Below are positions 55,252 to 63,186 of a DNA stretch of 64,000 nucleotides, piece by piece; position 1 is the stretch's first letter; each line of letters opens with the position of its first letter. The DNA is from DASRFR01 sp035651455. GTDB lineage: Bacteria > Acidobacteriota > Terriglobia > Terriglobales > Acidobacteriaceae. The notes beneath the pieces are model-generated. The model saw only the letters and a program-made list of their open reading frames with translations. It did no database searches and had not been told where the DNA came from. Both the position numbers and the translations under genes were made by a program. The DNA lies in assembly GCA_035651455.1 (NCBI GenBank), contig DASRFR010000054.1, positions 62,001 through 126,000 of the forward strand, written 5' to 3'.

Positions 55252-55946
55252 TTAGGAACCTCGAAGCGATAGCCGGCGCCGCGCACGGTTTTCAGATAGC
55301 GAGGATTCTCAGGGTCGGGCTCGATTTTTTCGCGAATGCGGCGGACATAGACATCGACGGAGCGCGGGGTTACGTACGAGGTGTCGCGCCAGACGGAATC
55401 GAGCAACTGGTCGCGGGTGAAGACGCGCCCAATATGGCGGGCGAAGTGATCCAGGAGACGAAATTCGGTGGCGGTGGTCGTGACCGATTTGCCGCGGACA
55501 ACCAGGGTCATGGCGCTGGGATCAATGTCGAGCTCTCCGGCGCGTACCGGACCAGGGGAGAGCGGGCGCTCGAAACGGCGGAGCACGGCTTTAACACGGG
55601 CGACCAGTTCGCGCGGGCTGAAGGGCTTGGGAATGTAATCGTCAGCGCCAAGTTCCAAGCCAAGCACGCGGTCCGCCTCTGTGCCCTTGGCAGTCAGGAA
55701 AATAACCGGAATCATGGCTAGCGATTGGGTCTGGCGAATCTGACGGCAGAGTTCCAGACCATCCTTGCCGGGCACCATGATATCGAGGATGAATAGCGCG
55801 GGGCGCTGGCGCTCGGCTTCGGAGATCACAGTGGTTCCGGTGGGCAAAAGGCGAACGGAGAATCCGGCGCCATCTAGGTGATGGCGCACAAGCCGGGAAA
55901 TATCGGGATCGTCTTCAACCACTAGTATGCTGGGTTTCACGAGCAT
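55248..55946 (-). CDS. phoB: PhoB-type response regulator (OmpR family)
   Basis: 232 residues: receiver with EDD, phosphoacceptor Asp55 (FILDIMVPGKDG), the switch Thr and KPF motif, and an OmpR-type winged helix (LDHFARHIGRVFTRDQLLDSVW, RSVDVYVRRIREKIEPDPENPRYLKTVRGAGYRFE). First gene of phoB-phoR-phoU, all on the minus strand. I found no Pho-box-like direct repeat in the upstream region. Confidence 0.93.
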   Translation of the reverse strand: MLVKPSILVVEDDPDISRLVRHHLDGAGFSVRLLPTGTTVISEAERQRPALFILDIMVPGKDGLELCRQIRQTQSLAMIPVIFLTAKGTEADRVLGLELGADDYIPKPFSPRELVARVKAVLRRFERPLSPGPVRAGELDIDPSAMTLVVRGKSVTTTATEFRLLDHFARHIGRVFTRDQLLDSVWRDTSYVTPRSVDVYVRRIREKIEPDPENPRYLKTVRGAGYRFEVPK

Positions 55947-56330
55947 ATTGTAGCTGGAAGCTGCAATCGGCCGTGGGAGAGGCGGCGAAAGCAGGATGGC
56001 GGGGGTGGGATGGAGCGGCGGGCGGGCTATGTGCGAGGAAGGTGCGAGCGGTGATTCTCGTGAGGGCGGGAGCCTTCTGCAGGGTTGCTGGATTCATCGC
56101 GGACCAGCCGCAATGTTCCATACAGGGGTGAGCAACGTTGCCTGCTCGGCCATGATGGAGTCGGTCCTGGAACCACGCGGGGCGCGGCGCGATACGCATC
56201 AACGCTTTCCCGGCGTGAGGCGGCACGGGGCCGATCCACCTTCACGATGAGGCTCCCGCCTAATCGCGACAGAACACTTCCGTCTGTCCGCAACGCTAAT
56301 GCGCCGAGGCCGGAATATCTGTGATTTCGA
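55947..56330. other. Intergenic region between phoB and the hydantoinase gene
   Basis: About 384 G-rich bases on the plus strand, between the end of the catabolic cluster and the start of phoB. Open frames here have no family features and no ribosome-binding sequence. I recognise no Pho box, terminator or RNA gene. Confidence 0.4.
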
Positions 56331-58382
56331 TCACCGACGCATGTGAGAAAGCACTATGACGAGATTGCGCGCCTGATCCTTCCAAAATGTGGTTCGGGCG
56401 GGAATGACCGTAGTCGCGCTGTACTCGGTCACGATGGTGGGACCCTGGTATTTTCGAGCCACTTCCAGGGAATCGCGGTCGTAGACGGCTGTGGATGACC
56501 GGGTGCCGTCGAACCAGACAGGGGATCGCTCCATGGGAACCGCCTTGTGCGGCGCGGGAAGAGAGGCATTGGCGGCAGCAGACGGGGATTTCATCGTGGT
56601 GCGAAGACGGAGGGTCACCAGTTCAAGTTCGCGATCGCGAAAATCGTATCCATAGCGGCGGCTATGCTCACGATGAAACACTTCGATCAGATGGTTGGTG
56701 AAGGGGACATTGAGCTCATAGCCCTGGCCGCAGTAGCGGACGTCAATACTGGGGAAATGCTGCAAGCTCCCACGCCAACCTTCATCGTGAAATTGGCGCT
56801 CGGCCACACGACGAAGTTGGGCAAAGGCGTTCTTGAGTTGCTGTGCGGGCAAGGAAGTTCGAGCGCGCCAAAGCACGGTGCGCGAATAGTCTTTTACGAC
56901 GTCGCTGACGAGGATGCCGAAAGCCGAGAGCGCCCCCGGCATGGCGGGTATCAGGGCGCGAGGTATGCCGAGGGATTGGGCAAGAGCACATGCATGCAAT
57001 CCGCCCGCGCCGCCAAACGCGACCAGCGTGAAATTACGAGGATCGTAGCCGCGCTCGATGGATACGACGCGAATGGCCTTCTCCATCGTGACATTCACAA
57101 CGCGGACGACTCCGGCGGCAAATTGCTCGATGGTGAGCCTGGAACCTTGGCCCCTAAGCCAATCGCGGACAATCCGGCGGGTGCGGTCGATGTCGAGCGC
57201 GAACTCGCCGCCGAGAAAGCGGTGAGGCTGAAGACGTCCGAGCAGGAGATTGGCGTCGGTCACCGTAGGTTGTGTGCCGCGCCCATAACAAATGGGGCCA
57301 GGATCGGCGCCGGCTGATTCAGGACCGACACGCAGGGCCCCAGCGGCGTCGAAGCGAGCCAGCGAGCCTCCGCCAGCACCGACGGTGTAGATGTCGAGCA
57401 TGGGCACGCTGAGCGGCAAACCCGCAATCTCCGAGTGGCTGCTGGGACGAGGCTCGCGGTCGATGAGCGCGACGTCGGTCGATGTTCCCCCCATGTCGAA
57501 AGAGATGATGCGATCGAGGCCGCTGCGGCGCGCCGAGGCGCTAGCCCCCACGACTCCGCCGGCAGGTCCAGAAAGCACAGTACGGACCGGTTCGCGGGCA
57601 GCCGATGCGAGTGCAGTGATGCCGCCGCTGGATTGCATGACGAAGATACGCGGCCTGAGTTTTGGGTTTACTTTTGGTCTTTCAGCTGGGGAACCGGACT
57701 CTGCGGAGCCGAGACTGCGTTGCTCCAAATTGCGTAAATAACACTGCATCACGGGCTGCAGGTAGGCGTTGACGACGACAGTGCTGGTGCGCTCGTACTC
57801 GCGGAACTCGGGAATGATCTGGTGGGACAGGGACAGCGGCAGGTCTAACTTCCTGAGTGCATCCGCAACCGCCTGTTCGTTGCGCGAATTCGCAAATGAG
57901 AACAGGAAGGAAATGGCTATAGCCTCAGCACCGGAAACGCGCACGGCCCGGGCAAGCTGATCGAGATCTGCGGGAGGGCGTGTCAGAATGCGGCCTTCGC
58001 AATCGGTGCGCTCTTCCACACCGAACCTGAGGTTCGCAGGAACCAGGGGTGGTACGCGATCGAAGAAAAAGTCGTACAGCCTAGGCCGCGCCTGGCGACC
58101 GATTTCAATAACATCCTCGAAACCACTGGTCGTAACCAGGGCGACACGAGCGCCTTTGCGTTGCAGCAAAGTGTTGGTGCCAACAGTGGTGCCATGGAGA
58201 AGGATGGGAGTAGCGGAGATGCCGATTTTGCCAAGAGCTTCGATGATCGCCTGCGAGGGATCGCCGGGAGTAGAAAACACCTTGAGCATGCGCAGGGACC
58301 GGTTTTCGATCCAGACGCAGTCCGTGAAAGTGCCGCCGGTATCGATGGCGATGCGGAGATCGGGCGTGGTGCGGCGCGGCAT
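56331..58382 (-). CDS. Hydantoinase/oxoprolinase A-type ATPase (HyuA family)
   Basis: 683 residues. The ASKHA-type ATP-binding signatures are RIAIDTGGTFTDCVWIE at the N-terminus, LLHGTTVGTNTLL near 60, and FDMGGTSTDVALI around 300, followed by the GAGGGSLARFD motif. Family members, with a HyuB partner, open hydantoins or oxoproline, or carboxylate ketones, using ATP. No hyuB is adjacent on either side. It is the last gene of a minus-strand run of six catabolic-looking genes, 147 bases after the flavin oxidoreductase gene. Confidence 0.9.
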   Translation of the reverse strand: MPRRTTPDLRIAIDTGGTFTDCVWIENRSLRMLKVFSTPGDPSQAIIEALGKIGISATPILLHGTTVGTNTLLQRKGARVALVTTSGFEDVIEIGRQARPRLYDFFFDRVPPLVPANLRFGVEERTDCEGRILTRPPADLDQLARAVRVSGAEAIAISFLFSFANSRNEQAVADALRKLDLPLSLSHQIIPEFREYERTSTVVVNAYLQPVMQCYLRNLEQRSLGSAESGSPAERPKVNPKLRPRIFVMQSSGGITALASAAREPVRTVLSGPAGGVVGASASARRSGLDRIISFDMGGTSTDVALIDREPRPSSHSEIAGLPLSVPMLDIYTVGAGGGSLARFDAAGALRVGPESAGADPGPICYGRGTQPTVTDANLLLGRLQPHRFLGGEFALDIDRTRRIVRDWLRGQGSRLTIEQFAAGVVRVVNVTMEKAIRVVSIERGYDPRNFTLVAFGGAGGLHACALAQSLGIPRALIPAMPGALSAFGILVSDVVKDYSRTVLWRARTSLPAQQLKNAFAQLRRVAERQFHDEGWRGSLQHFPSIDVRYCGQGYELNVPFTNHLIEVFHREHSRRYGYDFRDRELELVTLRLRTTMKSPSAAANASLPAPHKAVPMERSPVWFDGTRSSTAVYDRDSLEVARKYQGPTIVTEYSATTVIPARTTFWKDQARNLVIVLSHMRR

Positions 58383-58529
58383 CGAACGAGTGCAGGCGGA
58401 GAGCTACCCCGCCGGGAAGAACGGTTAGAGTAACACGCGGGTGTAGCCGCGGGGCCGCTGGAATGTGTTGGGCCGCATATCCTATCCGGAGTACCAAGCG
58501 CGAGCGCCATGCGAGCACCGGCCATCAAA

Positions 58530-59597
58530 CTATTTCCGGAAACGCGGCAACACGGCGTCTCCAAACAACTTGGCCTGCCCAGTGCGATCTTCCCCCCAGA
58601 TTTCGAGCATGATATGCGTGCATCCAGCGGCACGATATTCCTCGATTTTTGCGATGCATTCGTCGGGGGTGCCGGCAATAGGGCACACTTTGCGGAGAAG
58701 TTCGTCTGTGACTGCCTTGGCGGCGGCCTTGCGACCACCCCGTTCCATAGCGTCGGCAACGGGTTGCAGTTCGGCGAAAGTCAATCCGGCGCAGTCCAAA
58801 AGGACGTCGGCCGAACCCTTGATGTTCTGCACCTTATTGGCGAGATACATGGCCGCCTGTTCGCGGGCTCCTTCCTTCCCCTGGGTGGAGTCGCGGCCGA
58901 TGCTCCCGACAATCACGGAACCAAGTGCGAGATTAGACGCGTCTTTGCCAGCCTTGGCCGCGCCCTCGTCCATATTCTTTTTTGAATAGCGCACAAATGA
59001 CGGCGTGGTGATGCTCGCAGTCAGCAATCCGTCGGAAATGGAACCCGCCATTTTTTGCATCACAGGGCCCGTGCCCGCCACGTAAATGGGCGGAATGCCA
59101 CGCGGGCTATGGGCGTCGGCTTTCAGCGGCGGCACATCGGCGGCGAATACTTTTCCCTGGTAACGGAACGCGTCCCCCTGCAAAACGCCGCGCACGATCT
59201 CGATGCTTTCCCGCATTACCGTTGCGGGCCCGACTTTTTCGCCTTCTCCTTCGCCGATTTCCTTCATGAAAATCTTGGAAGCGCCCAACCCCAGGAGAAA
59301 GCGATCGCCGGCCAAGTCCTGCATGACGCGAGCTTCCATGGCGATCTGGACGGGATGGCGCGTGTAAGGAGAGATGATTCCCCAACCGAGCTGAATGCGG
59401 CGAGTCTGCGCGGCAATGACCGCGAGAACAGCGGTGGATGAGCGGGCTTCGAAGGAATGCTTTCGCCACCACGGGTAGGCTTCGGCGATCCAGAATGCGT
59501 CAAAACCCGCCTCCTCGCACGCTTTGGCCATAGCCAGGGTCTCGCGGACGGGTTCCATACTGAGCTGCAACACACCGATGTTGAACGGGATCGACAT
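58530..59597 (-). CDS. LLM-class (luciferase-like/F420-dependent) flavin oxidoreductase
   Basis: 355 residues of TIM barrel like bacterial luciferase and F420-dependent reductases: SMEPVRETLAMAKACEEAGFDAFWIAE at the N-terminus, RRIQLGWGIISPYTRHPVQIAMEA, DRFLLGLGAS and GIPPIYVAGTGPVMQKMAG. Cofactor could be FMN or F420. The PanE-like gene is 39 bases upstream in the same run. Oxidation or reduction of a catabolic intermediate is likely; substrate not known. Confidence 0.9.
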   Translation of the reverse strand: MSIPFNIGVLQLSMEPVRETLAMAKACEEAGFDAFWIAEAYPWWRKHSFEARSSTAVLAVIAAQTRRIQLGWGIISPYTRHPVQIAMEARVMQDLAGDRFLLGLGASKIFMKEIGEGEGEKVGPATVMRESIEIVRGVLQGDAFRYQGKVFAADVPPLKADAHSPRGIPPIYVAGTGPVMQKMAGSISDGLLTASITTPSFVRYSKKNMDEGAAKAGKDASNLALGSVIVGSIGRDSTQGKEGAREQAAMYLANKVQNIKGSADVLLDCAGLTFAELQPVADAMERGGRKAAAKAVTDELLRKVCPIAGTPDECIAKIEEYRAAGCTHIMLEIWGEDRTGQAKLFGDAVLPRFRK

Positions 59598-59636
59598 TGA
59601 TTTATTTTCCTCAGGAAGTTTTCGAGGGCGTGAGAC

Positions 59637-60560
59637 TTAATCGGGATCGGTCCACGAATGCTCAAGACCCTTGATCAACGCCCATAATGCCTTGTTCAAT
59701 GGCGTGGGCACTCCGACTTTCTCTCCCCACTGCACGATTGCGCCATTCATAAAATCGACTTCGGTCGGCCGCTTTGCCAAAACGTCCTGCAACATGCTGG
59801 CGCGGTGCTTGCCGGGCGCATTCGCGCCCTTCTGTACCAGAACACGGGGATCACCATGCAGATCGATACCGAGCTTTCTGACTACGGATTCGCCTTCGGC
59901 GATCAGGTCATTGAATAACTGGCCGGTTGGACCGAAGCGGGTGGCGGCGCCGTGATGGAGCAGGGTTAGGGCCCCGACGGGATTGGTCGAAGCATTGAAA
60001 ATCAGCTTCGTCCATTGCGCACCGCGGGCATCTTTCAGGGCAATCGTATTCATGCCCGAGCGCGTGAGCAGCCCAGCAAGCTCCTCGACCGTGGTCATGG
60101 GCGTGGCCGTGGGCTCGAACGGGCCGATCCAGGTATCGCCCTTGATGTCGAAGCCAATGTGGCCGGGGGCAATGGAATGGCCTGCGGGAAACGTAGTCCC
60201 GCGAATCACGAACGGCACTTTTTCGGCGATGATCTCTTCATTGCCCACACCGTTCTGCACGGAACAAACCGCGCTGCCCTGGTCGAAGATGTGCGCTGTC
60301 TGAGCGATGGCGTGGCGCGTGTGAATGGCTTTCGTAGCCACGATGCCGTAATCGCAGCGTGGAAGCTGGCGGGCGTCGCTGGTTGCATTCAGCCGGGCGG
60401 TAAAGTCGGCGGCACCGGAAAGGCGGAGGCCGCGGTCGCGAATGGCGTCGGTGTGCTCTTTCCACACGTCATACGCCCAGATTTCCGCCTCGCCAGCGTT
60501 CGCCAGGTGTGCGGCAAACAGACTGCCCACGGCGCCGCAGCCGATCACGCAGATTCTCAT
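59637..60560 (-). CDS. Ketopantoate reductase (PanE/ApbA) family oxidoreductase
   Basis: 307 residues: Rossmann NADP site MRICVIGCGAVGSLFAAHLA, then the family motifs VATKAIHT, SVQNGVGNEE, and the catalytic Lys in GAQWTKLIFNASTNPVGALT with DFMNGAIV towards the C-terminus. Context among amidohydrolases argues for a catabolic 2-keto- or 2-hydroxy-acid reductase rather than pantothenate synthesis, as many PanE paralogues lie in such clusters. No panB or panC is near. Confidence 0.88.
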   Translation of the reverse strand: MRICVIGCGAVGSLFAAHLANAGEAEIWAYDVWKEHTDAIRDRGLRLSGAADFTARLNATSDARQLPRCDYGIVATKAIHTRHAIAQTAHIFDQGSAVCSVQNGVGNEEIIAEKVPFVIRGTTFPAGHSIAPGHIGFDIKGDTWIGPFEPTATPMTTVEELAGLLTRSGMNTIALKDARGAQWTKLIFNASTNPVGALTLLHHGAATRFGPTGQLFNDLIAEGESVVRKLGIDLHGDPRVLVQKGANAPGKHRASMLQDVLAKRPTEVDFMNGAIVQWGEKVGVPTPLNKALWALIKGLEHSWTDPD

Positions 60561-60643
60561 CGGGAGAGACCTCTTTCAGCAACGGATCTGGAATTTGTCG
60601 CAAACGGTGTTCATCTTGGCGGTGCAGGACTGAAAAGCTATTG

Positions 60644-61786
60644 TCAGTCTGCGGCTCTCTGCTTGACTTCCTCTCCGGTAAAGAAATGCCAGGGCACATC
60701 GGCAAGACACTCCCCTTCCGTCTTACCGACGCGGTACGTGTCTTGCGTGTAGAGGCAGACTTTGCCGTCCTGATCGACTACCTGCGGGTGCAGGGAAAAG
60801 ACCATATTTTCTTCCAACGGAACATCGCTTTTCGCGCCGATCGAAGGATGTTCGATCATGGTGGTACCGATCGAGTGTCCGGAGAGATGCCCGAGAGAAA
60901 ATCCGCTGCGTGCAAAGTTTTCGGCAACGGCGCGGTGAACATTGCTGGCGAGTTCCCCAGCCCGCATAAGCTTGCGCGCGGCTTCCAGGGCCGAGGGGTA
61001 CGCGTCCGCCATCCTTTGAGTGGTAGCGCTCGGCTTTCCGCGCAACAAAGGACGTGAAAACTCCACCCAGTAGCCACCGGCGCCGGCAATCTCGAGTGAA
61101 TAGAGCATGAGATCGTCGGCCGCGACCACGCGATGGCCGGGAACCTTAAAGTGAGCTTCGGCCTCGCCATGAGAACCGGAGAGCAAGATGTTCATCATGC
61201 GCGGACCGGCGCCGCGAGCAAAGAAGCGCTCGACCGCGGGCGCCATGATCTGGGCTTCCGTTCTTCCCGGTTCGTACGCCGCGAGCAACGCCCAGAATCC
61301 ATCGAGAATGATGTCCATGGCATCGCGCACTTCAATCAGTTCTTCCTCGCTCTTGACGGCACGCGCCATGTCGAAAGGGACATCGAACGGGACCAGTTCG
61401 AAGGGGCCAGAGGCCAACTCACGATAGTCACGAACAGCCATCACAAAATTCATACCGTAGACGCCAATGCGCTTCCACTTGCGCTCGAGGGCATGCTCCC
61501 GAAGCCAGCGGCCGGGAATGTCGGGCCAGACCTGATCCTTGACCCAAGGTTTCGCCTTGTCGCCGATCCAGCGCGCTTCGCGCGGGAAGACGAGGGTTGG
61601 ATCCCCGTCCAGAGGAAGCAGTGCGTAGACGTAGCGATGGACGATTTCGAACCCAGTTACATAGAAGACGGCTCCCTCGAATCCGGCATACTGGTTACCG
61701 CAGACAATGAGCGCGTCCAAGTTCTCAGAGGCCATGCGCGCGCGAATGTTTTTGTAGCGGCGTTCGATCTCGGCTTGACTAGGCAA
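60644..61786 (-). CDS. Creatinase-like M24 family protein with altered metal site
   Basis: 380 residues with a creatinase N-terminal domain (1-140) and a pita-bread M24 domain. Where aminopeptidases have Asp, Asp, His, Glu, Glu as metal ligands, it has Glu232, Glu242, His304, His333 and Gln348, so it probably lacks the usual metal pair, as does creatinase. His212, equivalent to the catalytic His of creatinase, is kept in AHFKVPGHRV. A TTG start at 61786 with GAGG seven bases upstream gives the family-typical N-terminus (AEIERRYKNIRARMASENLDAL); the first ATG is at 61735. A C-N hydrolase acting on a guanidino or amide compound is inferred. Confidence 0.85.
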   Translation of the reverse strand: MPSQAEIERRYKNIRARMASENLDALIVCGNQYAGFEGAVFYVTGFEIVHRYVYALLPLDGDPTLVFPREARWIGDKAKPWVKDQVWPDIPGRWLREHALERKWKRIGVYGMNFVMAVRDYRELASGPFELVPFDVPFDMARAVKSEEELIEVRDAMDIILDGFWALLAAYEPGRTEAQIMAPAVERFFARGAGPRMMNILLSGSHGEAEAHFKVPGHRVVAADDLMLYSLEIAGAGGYWVEFSRPLLRGKPSATTQRMADAYPSALEAARKLMRAGELASNVHRAVAENFARSGFSLGHLSGHSIGTTMIEHPSIGAKSDVPLEENMVFSLHPQVVDQDGKVCLYTQDTYRVGKTEGECLADVPWHFFTGEEVKQRAAD

Positions 61787-61912
61787 ATCGGAACCTCGTA
61801 CTCACTCAACTGCGTTGGTGTTTCAGGAGCTAAAGCCCAGACTTCATTGCGTGAAAAGCGTGCAACAGCGCGTCCGCGTTGCCGATCATAGCAACGGCCG
61901 CCGACAAGTACA

Positions 61913-63184
61913 TCAGGCCACACGGCAGATCTGGGCGGCAGTCAGCGCATAGACACGGGTAATGTCCACGAGCGTCTTAATGGAAACCTTTTCACCTTCC
62001 TTGTCACGCGGTCCACTGGACGGGCCGTAGTTAACGGTCTCAATTCCGTAACGCGTGAGCACGCTTGCGTCCGAGCACCACGTCACCACTTCGCGTTGCG
62101 GGGGTTGACCCATCACCCAGGAGTGGTTTGCGTCGATGGCGCGAATCAGTTCATGCTCGGGGCTGATGCGCGCACCGGGAACGGATACGTAAGTCTCGAA
62201 TTCGAGACCCCAATCGGGATGCCTGTCGCGCAAGCGGAGGAAAACCTCTTGTACTTCGCGACGAGCATCGTGCATCGCGATGGAGGGAGGGACGCGCACG
62301 TCCAGGAACAGGTCTGTTTTCTCCGGCGTGCGGCTGGCACGCCATCCGTGACCGCCGCGGATGCCGCCAAGATTGACGATGGCCTTCTTGCCGCCGTACG
62401 CGGCCTTTGTCTCCCATGAAGCGATCCACGGCATGATCTCGCTGAGCAGTTCATGCATGCGCCGGATGGAATTCATCTCTTCCCGTCCTTCGCAGAACGC
62501 GGTGTGAACATAAATTCCGGTGCAGGAGATGCGAACCCACATAGAACCGAAATGTTCGAGAACCAGGTGCGTGTCAGTGGGTTCGCCGAGGATGCACATA
62601 TCGGGCAGAATGCCGTGATTCACGAGGTAGTGCGTGCCGAAACCGTATCCGCGATATTCTTTACCCTTGAATTCGCCCCACTGCGTCTTCTCGATTTCGC
62701 CGGCCACCGCGGCGACGATCACATCTCCTCTCAAGCGGACACCGGCGCGCTGCAGCGCTTTGACCGCGTGCGTGTAGCAGACGAGCGCGCCTTTCATGTT
62801 GTAAATGCCCAGACCGTAAATCATGCCGTTCTTGACGACGGCATTCGGCTTGTAGCCTATCCCGGTAAGGAATTCTTCGCGGCCGGTGTTGGACGTATCC
62901 ATGTGGCCGTTGAACATCAGGTTCTTGCCGCCGCCCACGCCCGTCCAGCGTCCAACCACGTTGGCGCGCGCGTCTTCGACCTCTTGCCACGTAATGTCCA
63001 AGCCGATTTTCTGCAGGGCGACGCGCATGTATTCCGCCATTTGCAACTCTTCGCCCGTCGGGCTGGGAATGTTGATCACGTCGCAGCACATAGAGACGAT
63101 CTCGTCCTCGCGCACTTCGTTGAGAATTCGCTCTGCGAGGCCTGGGTCGAGATCTAGCGCCGGTTTGGGCCTGGTCGCTTCCAT
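61913..63184 (-). CDS. M20 family amidohydrolase/peptidase with unusual metal site
   Basis: 423 residues of the ArgE/DapE/carboxypeptidase G2 family: FNGHMDTSNTG (His94, Asp96), GEPTD and a dimerisation domain in the middle. Several zinc ligands differ: the bridging Asp is Asn129 (GIYNMKG), the catalytic EE pair reads GEIEKTQ (163-168), and the final His region reads GPRDKEGEKVS. The enzyme may therefore bind one metal or act differently from M20 relatives. It begins two bases after the stop of the upstream M24 gene, so the two are translated together. Confidence 0.85.
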   Translation of the reverse strand: MEATRPKPALDLDPGLAERILNEVREDEIVSMCCDVINIPSPTGEELQMAEYMRVALQKIGLDITWQEVEDARANVVGRWTGVGGGKNLMFNGHMDTSNTGREEFLTGIGYKPNAVVKNGMIYGLGIYNMKGALVCYTHAVKALQRAGVRLRGDVIVAAVAGEIEKTQWGEFKGKEYRGYGFGTHYLVNHGILPDMCILGEPTDTHLVLEHFGSMWVRISCTGIYVHTAFCEGREEMNSIRRMHELLSEIMPWIASWETKAAYGGKKAIVNLGGIRGGHGWRASRTPEKTDLFLDVRVPPSIAMHDARREVQEVFLRLRDRHPDWGLEFETYVSVPGARISPEHELIRAIDANHSWVMGQPPQREVVTWCSDASVLTRYGIETVNYGPSSGPRDKEGEKVSIKTLVDITRVYALTAAQICRVA

Positions 63185-63186
63185 GG

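Noticed and set aside
55947..56330. Small protein genes in the phoB-hyuA gap
   Set aside because: Open frames on both strands lack ribosome-binding sequences, conserved motifs and sensible composition.
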